Source of the DNA: an uncultured Oscillospiraceae bacterium
Lineage (GTDB): Bacteria; Bacillota; Clostridia; Oscillospirales; Oscillospiraceae
DNA: 30,081 nt
Assembly: GCA_934597175.1 (NCBI GenBank)
Contig: CAKTQR010000028.1
Span: 1 to 30,081 of the forward strand
Direction: 5' to 3'
Positions 13,817 to 21,077 of the stretch are shown piece by piece. Made by a program: the position numbers and the translations under genes. A model generated the notes under the pieces. It did not search any database, was not told the origin of the DNA, and saw nothing but the letters and a program-made list of their open reading frames with translations. The first letter of the stretch is position 1; each line of letters opens with the position of its first letter.

Positions 13817-14332
13817 ATGGGCTTTGATCTTAAAAAGGAAGCAAAGTTCTTGAGCACCCGTATGGATGACAAGACCGCAGCTTCGGTAGGTTTGGCGAAC
13901 ATGATGGTGCTGGGTGCAACGCTTGCGCACGACGGCGACCATTTCTATCAGGCGTTCAGGTGGAGGTACAAAATTCCGCTCCAGCTGCTGGCGATAAATC
14001 TCGCAGTCTATGTCATGCCGGCAATCAGCACATTTCTAACGAAAAACAAGCGTGCCTCGGCGACTTGGCTCGTCATGGCCGAGGGCATCATCACCAGCGC
14101 AGCATTTTTGAAGGTGCATCTTTACAAGCCCACGACCGATGTCTGGGGCGCATGGAACTACAACTACTTCAAGCTCAACAAGGGCGTTATGCACGAGGGT
14201 CAGTGGCTTCAGGGCATCAACTGGATAGACTGGGCGCTGCTGTTCATTCTCCCCGTCATGTCGACCCCGGCGTTCATCCTCGCAAACAAAAAGCGCAAGG
14301 AGCTCGAAGCTCAGGCGGCAGAAGAAGATTAA
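13817..14332 (+). CDS. Small membrane protein with HDGDH motif, unknown function
   Basis: 171 residues with four hydrophobic segments, at about 24-37, 52-72, 78-96 and 132-153. The striking motif is H38-D39-G-D41-H42 in LAHDGDHFYQAF at the end of helix one, a possible metal or heme site, with further polar residues before helix four (KGVMHEGQWLQGINWIDW). I do not recognise a characterised family; HD-x-DH motifs in small actinobacterial membrane proteins come to mind as a loose likeness. The ATG follows ACGGAGG. It has its own promoter and operator, matched to the hydrolase gene upstream, so the two are probably controlled by one regulator. The C-terminus is charged (KKRKELEAQAAEED). Confidence 0.8.
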   Translation: MGFDLKKEAKFLSTRMDDKTAASVGLANMMVLGATLAHDGDHFYQAFRWRYKIPLQLLAINLAVYVMPAISTFLTKNKRASATWLVMAEGIITSAAFLKVHLYKPTTDVWGAWNYNYFKLNKGVMHEGQWLQGINWIDWALLFILPVMSTPAFILANKKRKELEAQAAEED

Positions 14333-14340
14333 CAGACAAC

Positions 14341-14469
14341 GGGAGGAGCGTAGCTTCTCCCGCTTTTCAGCGTGTAAAGCACGCTGAAAAACACGCCACA
14401 TTTTTTGTGAAGCTATGCTTCACGAAAAATCTCGCTATGCTTGTCAAAAAGCCTTAACAGGCGTTTTTG
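14341..14469. repeat. Cluster of four adjacent hairpins
   Basis: Four stem-loops follow the gene ending at 14332. (1) 14341-14361, GGGAG/CTCCC with inner AGC/GCT, then GCTTTT. (2) TTTTCAGCGTG (14364-14374) and CACGCTGAAAA (14380-14390), 11 bp, perfect. (3) 14401-14413 and 14417-14429, 13 bp with one G-U pair. (4) CAAAAAGCCT (14445-14454) and AGGCGTTTTTG (14459-14469), one bulge. The first is a usable terminator for the upstream gene. The others have A/T-rich flanks that would work in both directions. Confidence 0.75.
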
Positions 14470-14474
14470 ATGGC

Positions 14475-14480
14475 TATAAT
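14475..14480 (+). promoter_or_regulatory. Possible -10 of the copper operon promoter
   Basis: A perfect TATAAT. No good -35 lies 16-18 bases upstream, where hairpin four ends, so a regulator-dependent promoter is possible. This would give a leader of about 100 nt before the ATPase start at 14590. Confidence 0.4.
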
Positions 14481-14537
14481 CCAATTTGAGGCGGGACCTT
14501 GTCCCCCTCACACTCCCCCTGCTGCGTATTGGTTTTT
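14481..14537 (+). promoter_or_regulatory. Structured leader / possible attenuator before copA
   Basis: CCAAT (14481-14485) pairs with ATTGG (14528-14532), which is followed by TTTTT. Nested inside is TGAGG-C-GGGAC / GTCCC-CCTCA (14487-14510) with a CTT loop. A stem closed directly before a T-run is attenuator-like. I do not recognise a known riboswitch class. Confidence 0.4.
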
Positions 14538-14589
14538 ACCCGTTGCATCTGTTTTTCTATGTTTTTTTCAGAGAATGAGGTGATATGAC

Positions 14590-16923
14590 ATGACGGATGT
14601 ATCGCTTAAGATTTCGGATATGGAGTGCGCCGCCTGTGTGCGCAGGCTCGATAAGGTCATCTCGGCGCAAAGGGGCGTTAAAAGTGCGGAGATAAATTTC
14701 GCCGCCTCGACCGCCGCCGTTTCGTATGACGAGGCCGTGACGGACATTGCATCCATTGCCGCCGCCGTCAAAAAGGCGGGCTTTCGTGTCCCCATAGAGG
14801 AGCAGGACCTCATCCCCGAGGGCGAAGTGCCCGAGGGGCTTGACGCTGCGCTGAGCTCGGTGTTCGGCGTGAAGTCCGCATCATTTGTCGGCGGCAAGAT
14901 AACGGTGTGCCTGTGGCCTGTCGATGTTCAGGCACGGGAGCTTGTGAGCGCTTGCGAAAGCCTCGGCTGCACGGTCACGCCGGGCGAGCGCCGTGGCGGA
15001 GACTTAGATCAGGAGCTTGATAAGCGCATGGAGCTTCTGCAAAAGCTCATTGGCTCTGCGGCGGCGACCTCGCTTCTGATGCTGGAGCTGCACCCCAAGG
15101 CGCAGTTTGCCGTTGCGACGGCGCTGCAATTCGGCCCGGGCAGGTATTTTTACAAGGGCGCACTGCGTGACCTGCGCAACCGCAGCTTCGGCATGGACAC
15201 GCTAATCTCGCTGTCCTCAACGCTCATTTACCTGTACAGCAGCCATGTCGCATTTACGAGAAAGAACAATTTCACGCTCTATTTCGGCTCGGACGGCGTG
15301 CTGCTGTCGCTGATACTCTTCGGCAAATACATCGAGCAGATGGCAGCCGGCGAGGCAAACGGCGCAATAAGAAAATTGCTGCATTTGCAGCCCAAAACGG
15401 CGGTCGTGCTCGTTGACGGTGCGGTAGCGGAAAAGCCCGTTGACAGCATCGTGCACGGCGATACGGTCCTCGTCCGGGCGGGCGAGCGCATCGCCGTTGA
15501 CGGGGCGATAACAGACGGCGACTGTGCAGTCGACGAATCCATGCTCACCGGCGAGAGCCTGCCCGTTGACAAGCACCCGGGCGATAAGGTCATTGGCGGC
15601 AGCCTGTGCCGTGCGGGCGCAGCCAGGGTGACCGCCGAGGGGCTGGGCAAGGACTCGGTTTTGCAGCAGATAGTCGCCGCCGTCAGGCGGGCGCAGTGCG
15701 AAAAAGCGCCGGTGCAAAAATTTGCAGACTCCGTTGCGGGCTGGTTCGTGCCCGCCGTCGTTGCCGCCGCTGCGGCGACCTTTGTGCTGTGGTTTAAGAA
15801 GCTGAGACCCCGTGACCTTGAAAAGGCGCTGGTGACCTGCTGCGATGTGCTGTCGGTCGCCTGCCCCTGCGCATTGGGGCTCGCCACGCCCACGGCGCTC
15901 ATGGTCGCCTCCGGCGCTGCCGCAGAAAACGGCGTGCTATATAGCTCCGGCAGATTCATTGAAAACGCCCGCAAGGCCGACACCGTCGTGTTCGACAAAA
16001 CTGGCACGATAACCAAGGGAAGCCCCGAGGTAACGGAAATTTTGTCCCTCGGCGGCATGGATGAGACGGCACTCTTGCGCCTTGTTGCCTCCGTCGAGGC
16101 CATGTCCGACCACCCCGTCGCCAAGGCGGTGGTCGCCCACGCAAAAAGCGTGTTCGGCGACTTTGCGCCCGATGAGGTAACGGACTTTGAAGCGGTCGCA
16201 GGCAAGGGCGTTAAATGCAGCGTGAACGGCAAAACGCTCATCTGCGGCAGCAGACGGTTTCTTAAAGAGAACGGCGTTGACGCAGCCGGTTTGCCCGACG
16301 GCACGGGCACGGAGGTCTGTGCAGCGCACGACGGTGCGCTCGTGGGGCTCATCCGGGTCGCCGATGTCATAAAGCCCGAGGCACGGGAAGTGGTCGAAAA
16401 GCTCAAGGCAAGCGGCAGGCAGGTGTGGCTCGTCACGGGCGACAACGAGCAGACCGCTCGGGCTATCGCCGCCGAGGCGGGGATAGAGAATGTCAAGGCC
16501 AATGTCCTGCCGACGGAAAAGGCGGACATCATCGCCCGACTCAAGGCCGAGGGGCACATCATATGCATGGTCGGCGACGGCGTGAACGACACGCCCGCTC
16601 TTGCCGGAGCGGACTGCTCGGTCGCCATGGGCAGCGGCTCGGATATCGCCATCGAATCGGCGGGTATACTCCTGCCGTCGGGCGACTTAAAGAAGCTGCC
16701 CGAGGTGTTTGAGCTCTCGGAAAAAACGATGCGGGTGGTAAACCAAAACCTCCGCTGGGCGCTGTTTTACAACGCCCTGAGCATACCCGTCGCCGCAGCG
16801 GGCGTGCTGCACCCGTCTATCTGTGCGACCTCCATGTCGCTCAGCTCGATCGGGGTATTATTCAACTCACTTAAGCTGCAAAACGGCAGAAAGGAGCGCA
16901 AACGGTGGAAGAAAAAACGCTGA
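14590..16923 (+). CDS. copA: Copper-transporting P1B-type ATPase
   Basis: 777-residue heavy-metal P-type ATPase that exports Cu(I) at the cost of ATP. The N-terminal HMA domain carries M11-E-C13-A-A-C16. A second ferredoxin-like repeat (about residues 80-130) has lost its CxxC. Catalytic and transport motifs are complete: TGES (320-323), the metal-binding C425-P-C427 in transmembrane segment six, D469-KTGT as the phosphorylation site, the SDHPVAKA nucleotide-binding loop and GDGVND (662-667). The end (YNALSIPVAAAGVLHPS, then TSMSLSSIGVLFNSLKL) matches the copper subgroup. The start follows GAGGTGATATGAC. It overlaps the following HMA gene by 19 bases, making a three-gene copper operon; no CsoR or CopY gene is present in the window. 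Confidence 0.95.
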   Translation: MTDVSLKISDMECAACVRRLDKVISAQRGVKSAEINFAASTAAVSYDEAVTDIASIAAAVKKAGFRVPIEEQDLIPEGEVPEGLDAALSSVFGVKSASFVGGKITVCLWPVDVQARELVSACESLGCTVTPGERRGGDLDQELDKRMELLQKLIGSAAATSLLMLELHPKAQFAVATALQFGPGRYFYKGALRDLRNRSFGMDTLISLSSTLIYLYSSHVAFTRKNNFTLYFGSDGVLLSLILFGKYIEQMAAGEANGAIRKLLHLQPKTAVVLVDGAVAEKPVDSIVHGDTVLVRAGERIAVDGAITDGDCAVDESMLTGESLPVDKHPGDKVIGGSLCRAGAARVTAEGLGKDSVLQQIVAAVRRAQCEKAPVQKFADSVAGWFVPAVVAAAAATFVLWFKKLRPRDLEKALVTCCDVLSVACPCALGLATPTALMVASGAAAENGVLYSSGRFIENARKADTVVFDKTGTITKGSPEVTEILSLGGMDETALLRLVASVEAMSDHPVAKAVVAHAKSVFGDFAPDEVTDFEAVAGKGVKCSVNGKTLICGSRRFLKENGVDAAGLPDGTGTEVCAAHDGALVGLIRVADVIKPEAREVVEKLKASGRQVWLVTGDNEQTARAIAAEAGIENVKANVLPTEKADIIARLKAEGHIICMVGDGVNDTPALAGADCSVAMGSGSDIAIESAGILLPSGDLKKLPEVFELSEKTMRVVNQNLRWALFYNALSIPVAAAGVLHPSICATSMSLSSIGVLFNSLKLQNGRKERKRWKKKR

Positions 16924-17192
16924 AAACCTATGTAAAGGGAATGTACTGCGTGCAGTGTCCCGAGCTTATCATCTGCGCACTTTTGCAGCTGCGGGGCGTC
17001 ATCGACGCCGATGTTGATTATTTTAAGTCGCTCGTCACGGTGCGCTTTGACCCGGATATCGTCACCGAGGCGCAAATTTTCGCAGCCCTCACCGATGCCG
17101 GCTACCCGCCGTTTGAGCGCAGGCCGAGCGTCGCCGAGCGGCTGGCTGCGAAGCTTGCACATGCGTTCGACAGACCGGGGAGGGCAAAATGA
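16905..17192 (+). CDS. Small HMA-domain copper chaperone-like protein
   Basis: 95-residue cytosolic heavy-metal-associated domain protein. The metal motif is G12-M13-Y-C15-V-Q-C18, followed by PELIICALLQLRGVIDADVD and an ordinary second half (FDPDIVTEAQIFAALTDAGY). A basic C-terminal tail of about 25 residues (RPSVAERLAAKLAHAFDRPG) is an extension to the usual 65-70 residue chaperone. The start is GTG at 16905 after AAAGGAG, overlapping the ATPase by 19 bases. The stop overlaps the next ATG (ATGA at 17189-17192). Probably hands Cu(I) to or from the ATPase; inferred from family and position. Confidence 0.88.
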   Translation: MEEKTLKTYVKGMYCVQCPELIICALLQLRGVIDADVDYFKSLVTVRFDPDIVTEAQIFAALTDAGYPPFERRPSVAERLAAKLAHAFDRPGRAK

Positions 17193-18082
17193 GCACATTT
17201 GAAGCTAAAGTCGACGGCATCGTCTGCCCGAACTGCACCTACGATATCGCCCGCATTTTAAAGCGCCTCGACGGCGTTGATTCGGTCAGGGCAAGCTATG
17301 TGAAAAGTGAAGTCACCGCCGAATTTGACCACGAAACGGTCAGCGAAGCGGAGATAGAAGCAATCCTTGCAAAGCACGGCTTTCCCGTCGGCAGGGGCAG
17401 AAAAAACCTGCTGTGGAGCTTGCTCGATCTTGCGTGCATTGCAGCGCTGTACTTTGCGCTGACAGCGCTCACGCAGGCGGTGAGCATGCCCGAGATGGGC
17501 GAGGGAATGTCGCTGGGGCTCGTGTTTCTGACGGGACTACTCGGCGGTGTGCACTGCATCGGAATGTGCGGCGGCATCATGCTCACGCAGCACAACGCCC
17601 TTGCGTATAACGGCGGCCGCATGGTCGGCTACACGGTCATGGGTCTCATCTTCGGCGCAGCGGGCAGCTACATAATTTTCAGCATGCAGCTAAAAAGCGC
17701 CGTGTTCATCGTGGCGGGGCTTTTGGTCGTGCTCATCGGGCTTCGCATGTGGGGCGTGCCGTTTCTGCGGCGTCTGCGCCCGGGATTAAACTCGCCCTGC
17801 GGCTTTCGTGGAACGCCGTTTATAGTCGGACTGATGACAGGCGTCATGCCCTGCGGCATGCTGTCGTCGATGTGGTTTCTCGCCGCCTCGGCGGGCTCTG
17901 CGGGAAAGGGTGCGGCGCTGATGCTCGTGTTCGGTCTGGGCACAAGCGTTTGCATGCTCGTTTTCGGCCTGCTCGGCGATGCGCTGACACGAAAATACAA
18001 CAAGTACATCCTCAAAGCGAGCACCGTCCTCATCATCACCATGGGCCTCATGCTCGCCGTCAAGGGCATTAAAATGCTGTAA
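17189..18082 (+). CDS. HMA domain fused to DsbD/TauE-like membrane protein
   Basis: 297 residues. The N-terminal HMA domain holds C13-P-N-C16 (VDGIVCPNCTYDI). It is joined to six predicted membrane segments from about residue 72. Conserved membrane motifs are GLLGGVHCIGMCGGI (H122, C123, C127) and TGVMPCGMLSSMW (P221-C222), typical of the sulfite-exporter/DsbD-like family found with copper ATPases and cytochrome oxidase assembly genes. It is co-translated with the free HMA protein (ATGA overlap). It probably moves Cu(I) or reducing equivalents across the membrane; the direction is not evident. Its end lies just before a terminator that has lost its right arm. Confidence 0.9.
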   Translation: MSTFEAKVDGIVCPNCTYDIARILKRLDGVDSVRASYVKSEVTAEFDHETVSEAEIEAILAKHGFPVGRGRKNLLWSLLDLACIAALYFALTALTQAVSMPEMGEGMSLGLVFLTGLLGGVHCIGMCGGIMLTQHNALAYNGGRMVGYTVMGLIFGAAGSYIIFSMQLKSAVFIVAGLLVVLIGLRMWGVPFLRRLRPGLNSPCGFRGTPFIVGLMTGVMPCGMLSSMWFLAASAGSAGKGAALMLVFGLGTSVCMLVFGLLGDALTRKYNKYILKASTVLIITMGLMLAVKGIKML

Positions 18083-18098
18083 AAAAGCACCCCGAAAT
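18081..18098 (+). other. Orphan left arm of a terminator
   Basis: AAAAAAGCACCCCGAAAT is identical to 19170-19187, the left half of an intact terminator. Here the right half is missing: the sequence continues ATGCACCG, so the copper operon has lost its hairpin. A weak CCGT/ACGG stem follows at 18109-18121. Confidence 0.7.
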
Positions 18099-18117
18099 AT
18101 GCACCGAACCGTAAAAA

Positions 18118-18583
18118 ACGGACAATAGACAAAACACCCCCTATGTAGGAAAATAGAAGTACTACATAGGGGGTAATTTACATGCCAAGGAAATACGAGA
18201 AAGTACAGAAATTGCTGCCGGAGGTGCAGCGACTGAACGCAGAAGGCTACACACATCGGCAGATCGCCGAAAAGCTCGGACTAGGTGGAAAAGAAGTTGT
18301 AAAGCAGCTATTGCAGCGGGAGCGGCGAAAAGAAATACCGGGTATCCGCAAGCAACGAGGCCGCAAGGCAGCAAAGACCTTGCAGGAGTATAAGCATGAA
18401 AACAAACGGCTGAAAATGGAAGTAGAACTGCTGCGGGATTTTCTCTCGCTTAGATGCCTATATCTATTTCTACAACAACCAGCGCATTCAAACAAAAACT
18501 AAACTGACACCGCTGGAATTGCGGTGCCAGTATGTTGCATAATTCTTTTTTCCTGCCTAGGGGGGCTTTTTTGTGCTGTCCGT
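18118..18583 (+). mobile_element. Internally deleted IS3-family element
   Basis: About 466 bp bounded by ACGGACA (18118-18124) and TGTCCGT (18577-18583). The inverted ends can be aligned for about 42 bp at roughly 75% identity; the best blocks are CCCCCTA and AGGAAAA on the left against TTTTCCT and TAGGGGG on the right. Inside are most of orfA and only the last 30 codons of orfB, joined by a deletion near 18450. A 13-bp hairpin (18136-18148 with 18162-18174) lies in the left end. No target duplication is evident. It cannot move by itself. Confidence 0.75.
18182..18542 (+). pseudogene. IS3-family transposase remnant (orfA joined to orfB end)
   Basis: From the ATG at 18182 the frame encodes an OrfA helix-turn-helix (GYTHRQIAEKLGL) and the leucine-zipper-like ENKRLKMEVELLRDFLSL. 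After about codon 89 it enters alien sequence and stops near 18502. In another frame, 18450-18542 encodes AYIYFYNNQRIQTKTKLTPL and ends CQYVA, the usual C-terminus of the OrfB integrase (rve) region. More than 700 bp of orfB, including the DDE catalytic residues, are gone. Confidence 0.8.
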
Positions 18584-18624
18584 ATATTCTGGGGCGGTGC
18601 ACCTTGCGGGGGGATTTTTCGCCA

Positions 18625-18654
18625 TTGACGCATGCGGCGGCAGCATGGTAACAT
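18625..18654 (+). promoter_or_regulatory. Promoter of the SWIM protein gene
   Basis: TTGACG (18625-18630), an 18-bp spacer and TAACAT (18649-18654). The leader is about 22 nt and carries GGGAGGG before the ATG at 18683. Confidence 0.55.
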
Positions 18655-18682
18655 GTTGACAGAAAATACGGGAGGGTGTGCC

Positions 18683-19165
18683 ATGGGTGTTTTGGACTCG
18701 GCAAGCGGGAGATCGGCGTATCTCGGCTACGAGTACTATAAGGACGGAAAAGTCAAAGACCTGCAAAGGGCGGAGAACGGCTTTCTGACCGCACGGGTGC
18801 TGGGCAGCGGGGACAATGTCTACGATGTTGTCGTCGACACGGCGCACCCGAAAAGGTCACAGTGCACATGCCCGCATGCAGCCGGGCGGCAGGTGGTGTG
18901 CAAGCACAAGGTCGCAGCGTACTTTGCGGCGTTTCCCAAGGAGGCAAAGCGGTACATCAAAGAGCTGGAGGAGTATTGGGCAGAGGAGGAGCAAAGGCAG
19001 CAGGAGATTGAGGATAAGCTCGACAAATTCGTCCGAAAGATGAAAAAGAGCGAGCTTCAGGAGGCGCTTCTGGGGCTGCTTTACACCGGACCTGATTGGC
19101 AGTACGACCGCTTTGTAAATGAATATCTGCTCGATATGGATACGGACGATCCGTACAACTGGTGA
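18683..19165 (+). CDS. Small SWIM zinc-finger protein
   Basis: 160 residues. The SWIM motif Cys-x-Cys-x9-Cys-x-His is C61/C63/C73/H75, set in a context (TCPHAAGRQVVCKHKVAAYF) typical of this nucleic-acid or protein-binding zinc finger. The first 50 residues form a small strand-rich part (ASGRSAYLGYEYY, KVKDLQRAENGFLTARV). The second half is a charged coiled coil (KELEEYWAEEEQRQQEIEDK) with a compact acidic end (LLDMDTDDPYNW). SWIM domains occur in SNF2-type helicases and recombination accessory proteins, but here the domain stands alone. I start at ATG 18683 behind GGGAGGG; an upstream in-frame codon at 18632 overlaps the promoter. Function unknown. Confidence 0.82.
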   Translation: MGVLDSASGRSAYLGYEYYKDGKVKDLQRAENGFLTARVLGSGDNVYDVVVDTAHPKRSQCTCPHAAGRQVVCKHKVAAYFAAFPKEAKRYIKELEEYWAEEEQRQQEIEDKLDKFVRKMKKSELQEALLGLLYTGPDWQYDRFVNEYLLDMDTDDPYNW

Positions 19166-19169
19166 TGCA

Positions 19170-19200
19170 AAAAAAGCACCCCGAAATTTTCGGGGTGCTT
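19170..19200. terminator. Bidirectional terminator
   Basis: AAGCACCCCG (19174-19183) pairs with CGGGGTGCTT (19191-19200), with further AAA/TTT pairing in the loop, after an A-run. It serves the SWIM gene (plus) and the coiled-coil gene ending at 19206 (minus, with the T-run on that strand). Confidence 0.9.
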
Positions 19201-19205
19201 GAATT

Positions 19206-21035
19206 TTATTGCTGGGATTTTTTGCGGGCTTCTTCAAATTTGCGGAGCGCTTCCTCGTACTCACGGCGGGCGGCCTCGAAGTCATTCTGGCGGGACTGCT
19301 CCTCCATGCGCTGCGCCTCCTCGTTAAGGCGCTTTGCCTGCTCACGCATGCGCTCGGCAAGGTCGGAGGGAATGCCGTTGTCGGCCACGGTCGGCTCGTC
19401 GGGAGCTGCGGTGGGCTCGGGCTTTATGACCTTAGTGTCGGCTGCGCTGCCCCAGCCGAAGTCGTCATCGTCCTCGTCAGTGCGCTTGGCACGGCGGGGC
19501 TTTTCCTTTTTAGCGGGCTTTGCGGGCTTTCCCTTTGCCGGGGCTGCCCCTGCGGGAACTGCTGCAGGCGCTGCGACGCCGCACTTATACGCCCTGGTGC
19601 ACGAAAGGCACACGAGCGCCGCCAGAACGGAGACGACTAAAAGTGCGATCATTGCGGCAAATTGCAGCGAGCCGTCGCCGCTGCCGTCGCCGAGGGAATA
19701 CACGAAATAGCGGTAATCGTTTGCATAGCCGTAGATGTTCAGAGCCGCCGAGCCGACCGCTGCGGCGCAGGTGAGAACGAGTGCGACGATGAGCGTCTGG
19801 AGCTTCGGGCGGAAAGCGACTATCACGCCGACCGCACCTGCGACGAGACACACCACGCACAGTATCCTGAGCAGCGAGTACAGCTGCTGACGCAAAGCCA
19901 GCTCCTGCTGGACATTGTCGGCGTCCTCCTCGACATAGGCGCTTGCCGCAGCGAGCACCTCGTCATAGTTTTCCCTGTCGGTGACCTTTGCGGCGATGCC
20001 CTCGTTTGCGAGCAAAATTTTAATGCCCGCCTCGACAATTTCCTGGTCGCCGTCCATTTCTTCGAGATTTTGCAGGTCGTCTGCCATGGCGGCGCTGTTG
20101 TCTGCCATCTTGCGCTTGCCGGCTGCAAGCTGCTCGGCGGCATCGGCAAGCTGAGCCTTGCCGTCGTCGAGCTTCGCCTTGCCGGCAGCCAGCTGCGCAT
20201 CGCCGTCGTCAAGCTGCTTTTTCGCAGCTGCAAGCTGCTCCTTGCCGGCTGCCAGCTGCTGTTTACCTGCCGCCAGCTGCTCCTTGCCGTCGGCAAGCTG
20301 CTGCTTGCCCTCCTCGAGCTGAAGCTCGGCGTCGGCTATCTGCCTGTCGGCATCGGCAAGCTGCTGCTTTGCGGCGTCATATTCGTTAAACAGCTCCGTG
20401 ACGGTCTTGTTATAGCCCATGGACCTGAGCAGGATGTTGAGACCCGCCTCGGTGTAGTTGCCGCCGGTCGTGCCGTGCAGCTTATCGTAATAGGGCTTTG
20501 CCTTGTTGTATATGGGCGTGACCTCGTCAAGCTTCGCCTGACCCTCGTCACGCTGCTTTTTCGCCTCGGCAAGCTGAGCCTCGCCGTCGGCAATTGCCTT
20601 TTCGCCGTCGGCTATCTGCTGCTCGGCATCGGCGATCTCCTGCTCCTTCTGAGCGATGAGCGCCTCGGCGGCGGCGTAATCGGCCTTGCCCTTATCAAGC
20701 TGCGCCTTGGCGGCATCATACTCCTTCTGCCCCTTGTCCAGCTGCGCCTTGCCCTCGTCGTACTGCTTCTGACCGGCGCTTATCTGGCTGCTGCCGTATT
20801 TATCGGTGACGACGGCGGTGGCGTAATTCTTGGCGGTAGTGTCGCCGTCTTTGTCCTTTATCTTGTCGTAGTGCTCGGAGATAAAGGCTATCGAGTCACG
20901 GATATCGTCATTTTGCAGGTTGGACTTGCGCAGAATATCGGTGATATCCCCGAGACCGGCGGCTGCGGCGAAAAAGCCGAAGACCGATGCGATCACAAGG
21001 CAGATGCTGATGACCGTCAGTGCGATTCTTTTCAT
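19206..21035 (-). CDS. Coiled-coil repeat membrane protein partnered with an MMPL exporter
   Basis: 609 residues. An N-terminal membrane segment (IALTVISICLVIASVFGFFA) is followed by a long extracytoplasmic region. This holds two blocks of seven-residue repeats with consensus QLAAGKQ (about residues 84-172 and 222-322), separated by a non-repeat domain (YDKLHGTTGGNYTEAGLNIL). Three more membrane segments lie between about 385 and 470. The cytosolic tail has a Lys/Pro/Ala stretch, an acidic run (TDEDDDDFGWG) and a final charged coiled coil (EEALRKFEEARKKSQQ). The repeats resemble those of YhgE/Pip-type proteins and MMPL accessory regions. It is 42 bases downstream of the MMPL gene and preceded by AAAGGA. 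It probably forms a stalk or scaffold for the exporter; this is inference. Confidence 0.82.
   Translation of the reverse strand: MKRIALTVISICLVIASVFGFFAAAAGLGDITDILRKSNLQNDDIRDSIAFISEHYDKIKDKDGDTTAKNYATAVVTDKYGSSQISAGQKQYDEGKAQLDKGQKEYDAAKAQLDKGKADYAAAEALIAQKEQEIADAEQQIADGEKAIADGEAQLAEAKKQRDEGQAKLDEVTPIYNKAKPYYDKLHGTTGGNYTEAGLNILLRSMGYNKTVTELFNEYDAAKQQLADADRQIADAELQLEEGKQQLADGKEQLAAGKQQLAAGKEQLAAAKKQLDDGDAQLAAGKAKLDDGKAQLADAAEQLAAGKRKMADNSAAMADDLQNLEEMDGDQEIVEAGIKILLANEGIAAKVTDRENYDEVLAAASAYVEEDADNVQQELALRQQLYSLLRILCVVCLVAGAVGVIVAFRPKLQTLIVALVLTCAAAVGSAALNIYGYANDYRYFVYSLGDGSGDGSLQFAAMIALLVVSVLAALVCLSCTRAYKCGVAAPAAVPAGAAPAKGKPAKPAKKEKPRRAKRTDEDDDDFGWGSAADTKVIKPEPTAAPDEPTVADNGIPSDLAERMREQAKRLNEEAQRMEEQSRQNDFEAARREYEEALRKFEEARKKSQQ
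20072..20372 (-). repeat. 21-bp coding repeats (seven-residue units)
   Basis: Tandem imperfect 21-bp units encoding QLAAGKQ, QLAAGKE, QLDDGDA, KLDDGKA and similar. A second, more diverged block lies at about 20522-20790. They share phase with the protein frame, so they reflect coiled-coil structure, but the near-identical units invite slippage and length variation. Confidence 0.8.
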
Positions 21036-21077
21036 TTATTTTCTTCCTTTCTCGTAAAAGACAAGAGATCCCCCGAT

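Noticed and set aside
15279..16652. Open frame of 457 codons antisense to copA
   Set aside because: Ser/Thr/Ala-rich shadow of a gene with every P-type ATPase motif.
20072..20790. Seven-residue repeats as a DNA satellite or CRISPR-like array
   Set aside because: They keep the reading frame and a coiled-coil consensus, so they are coding repeats.
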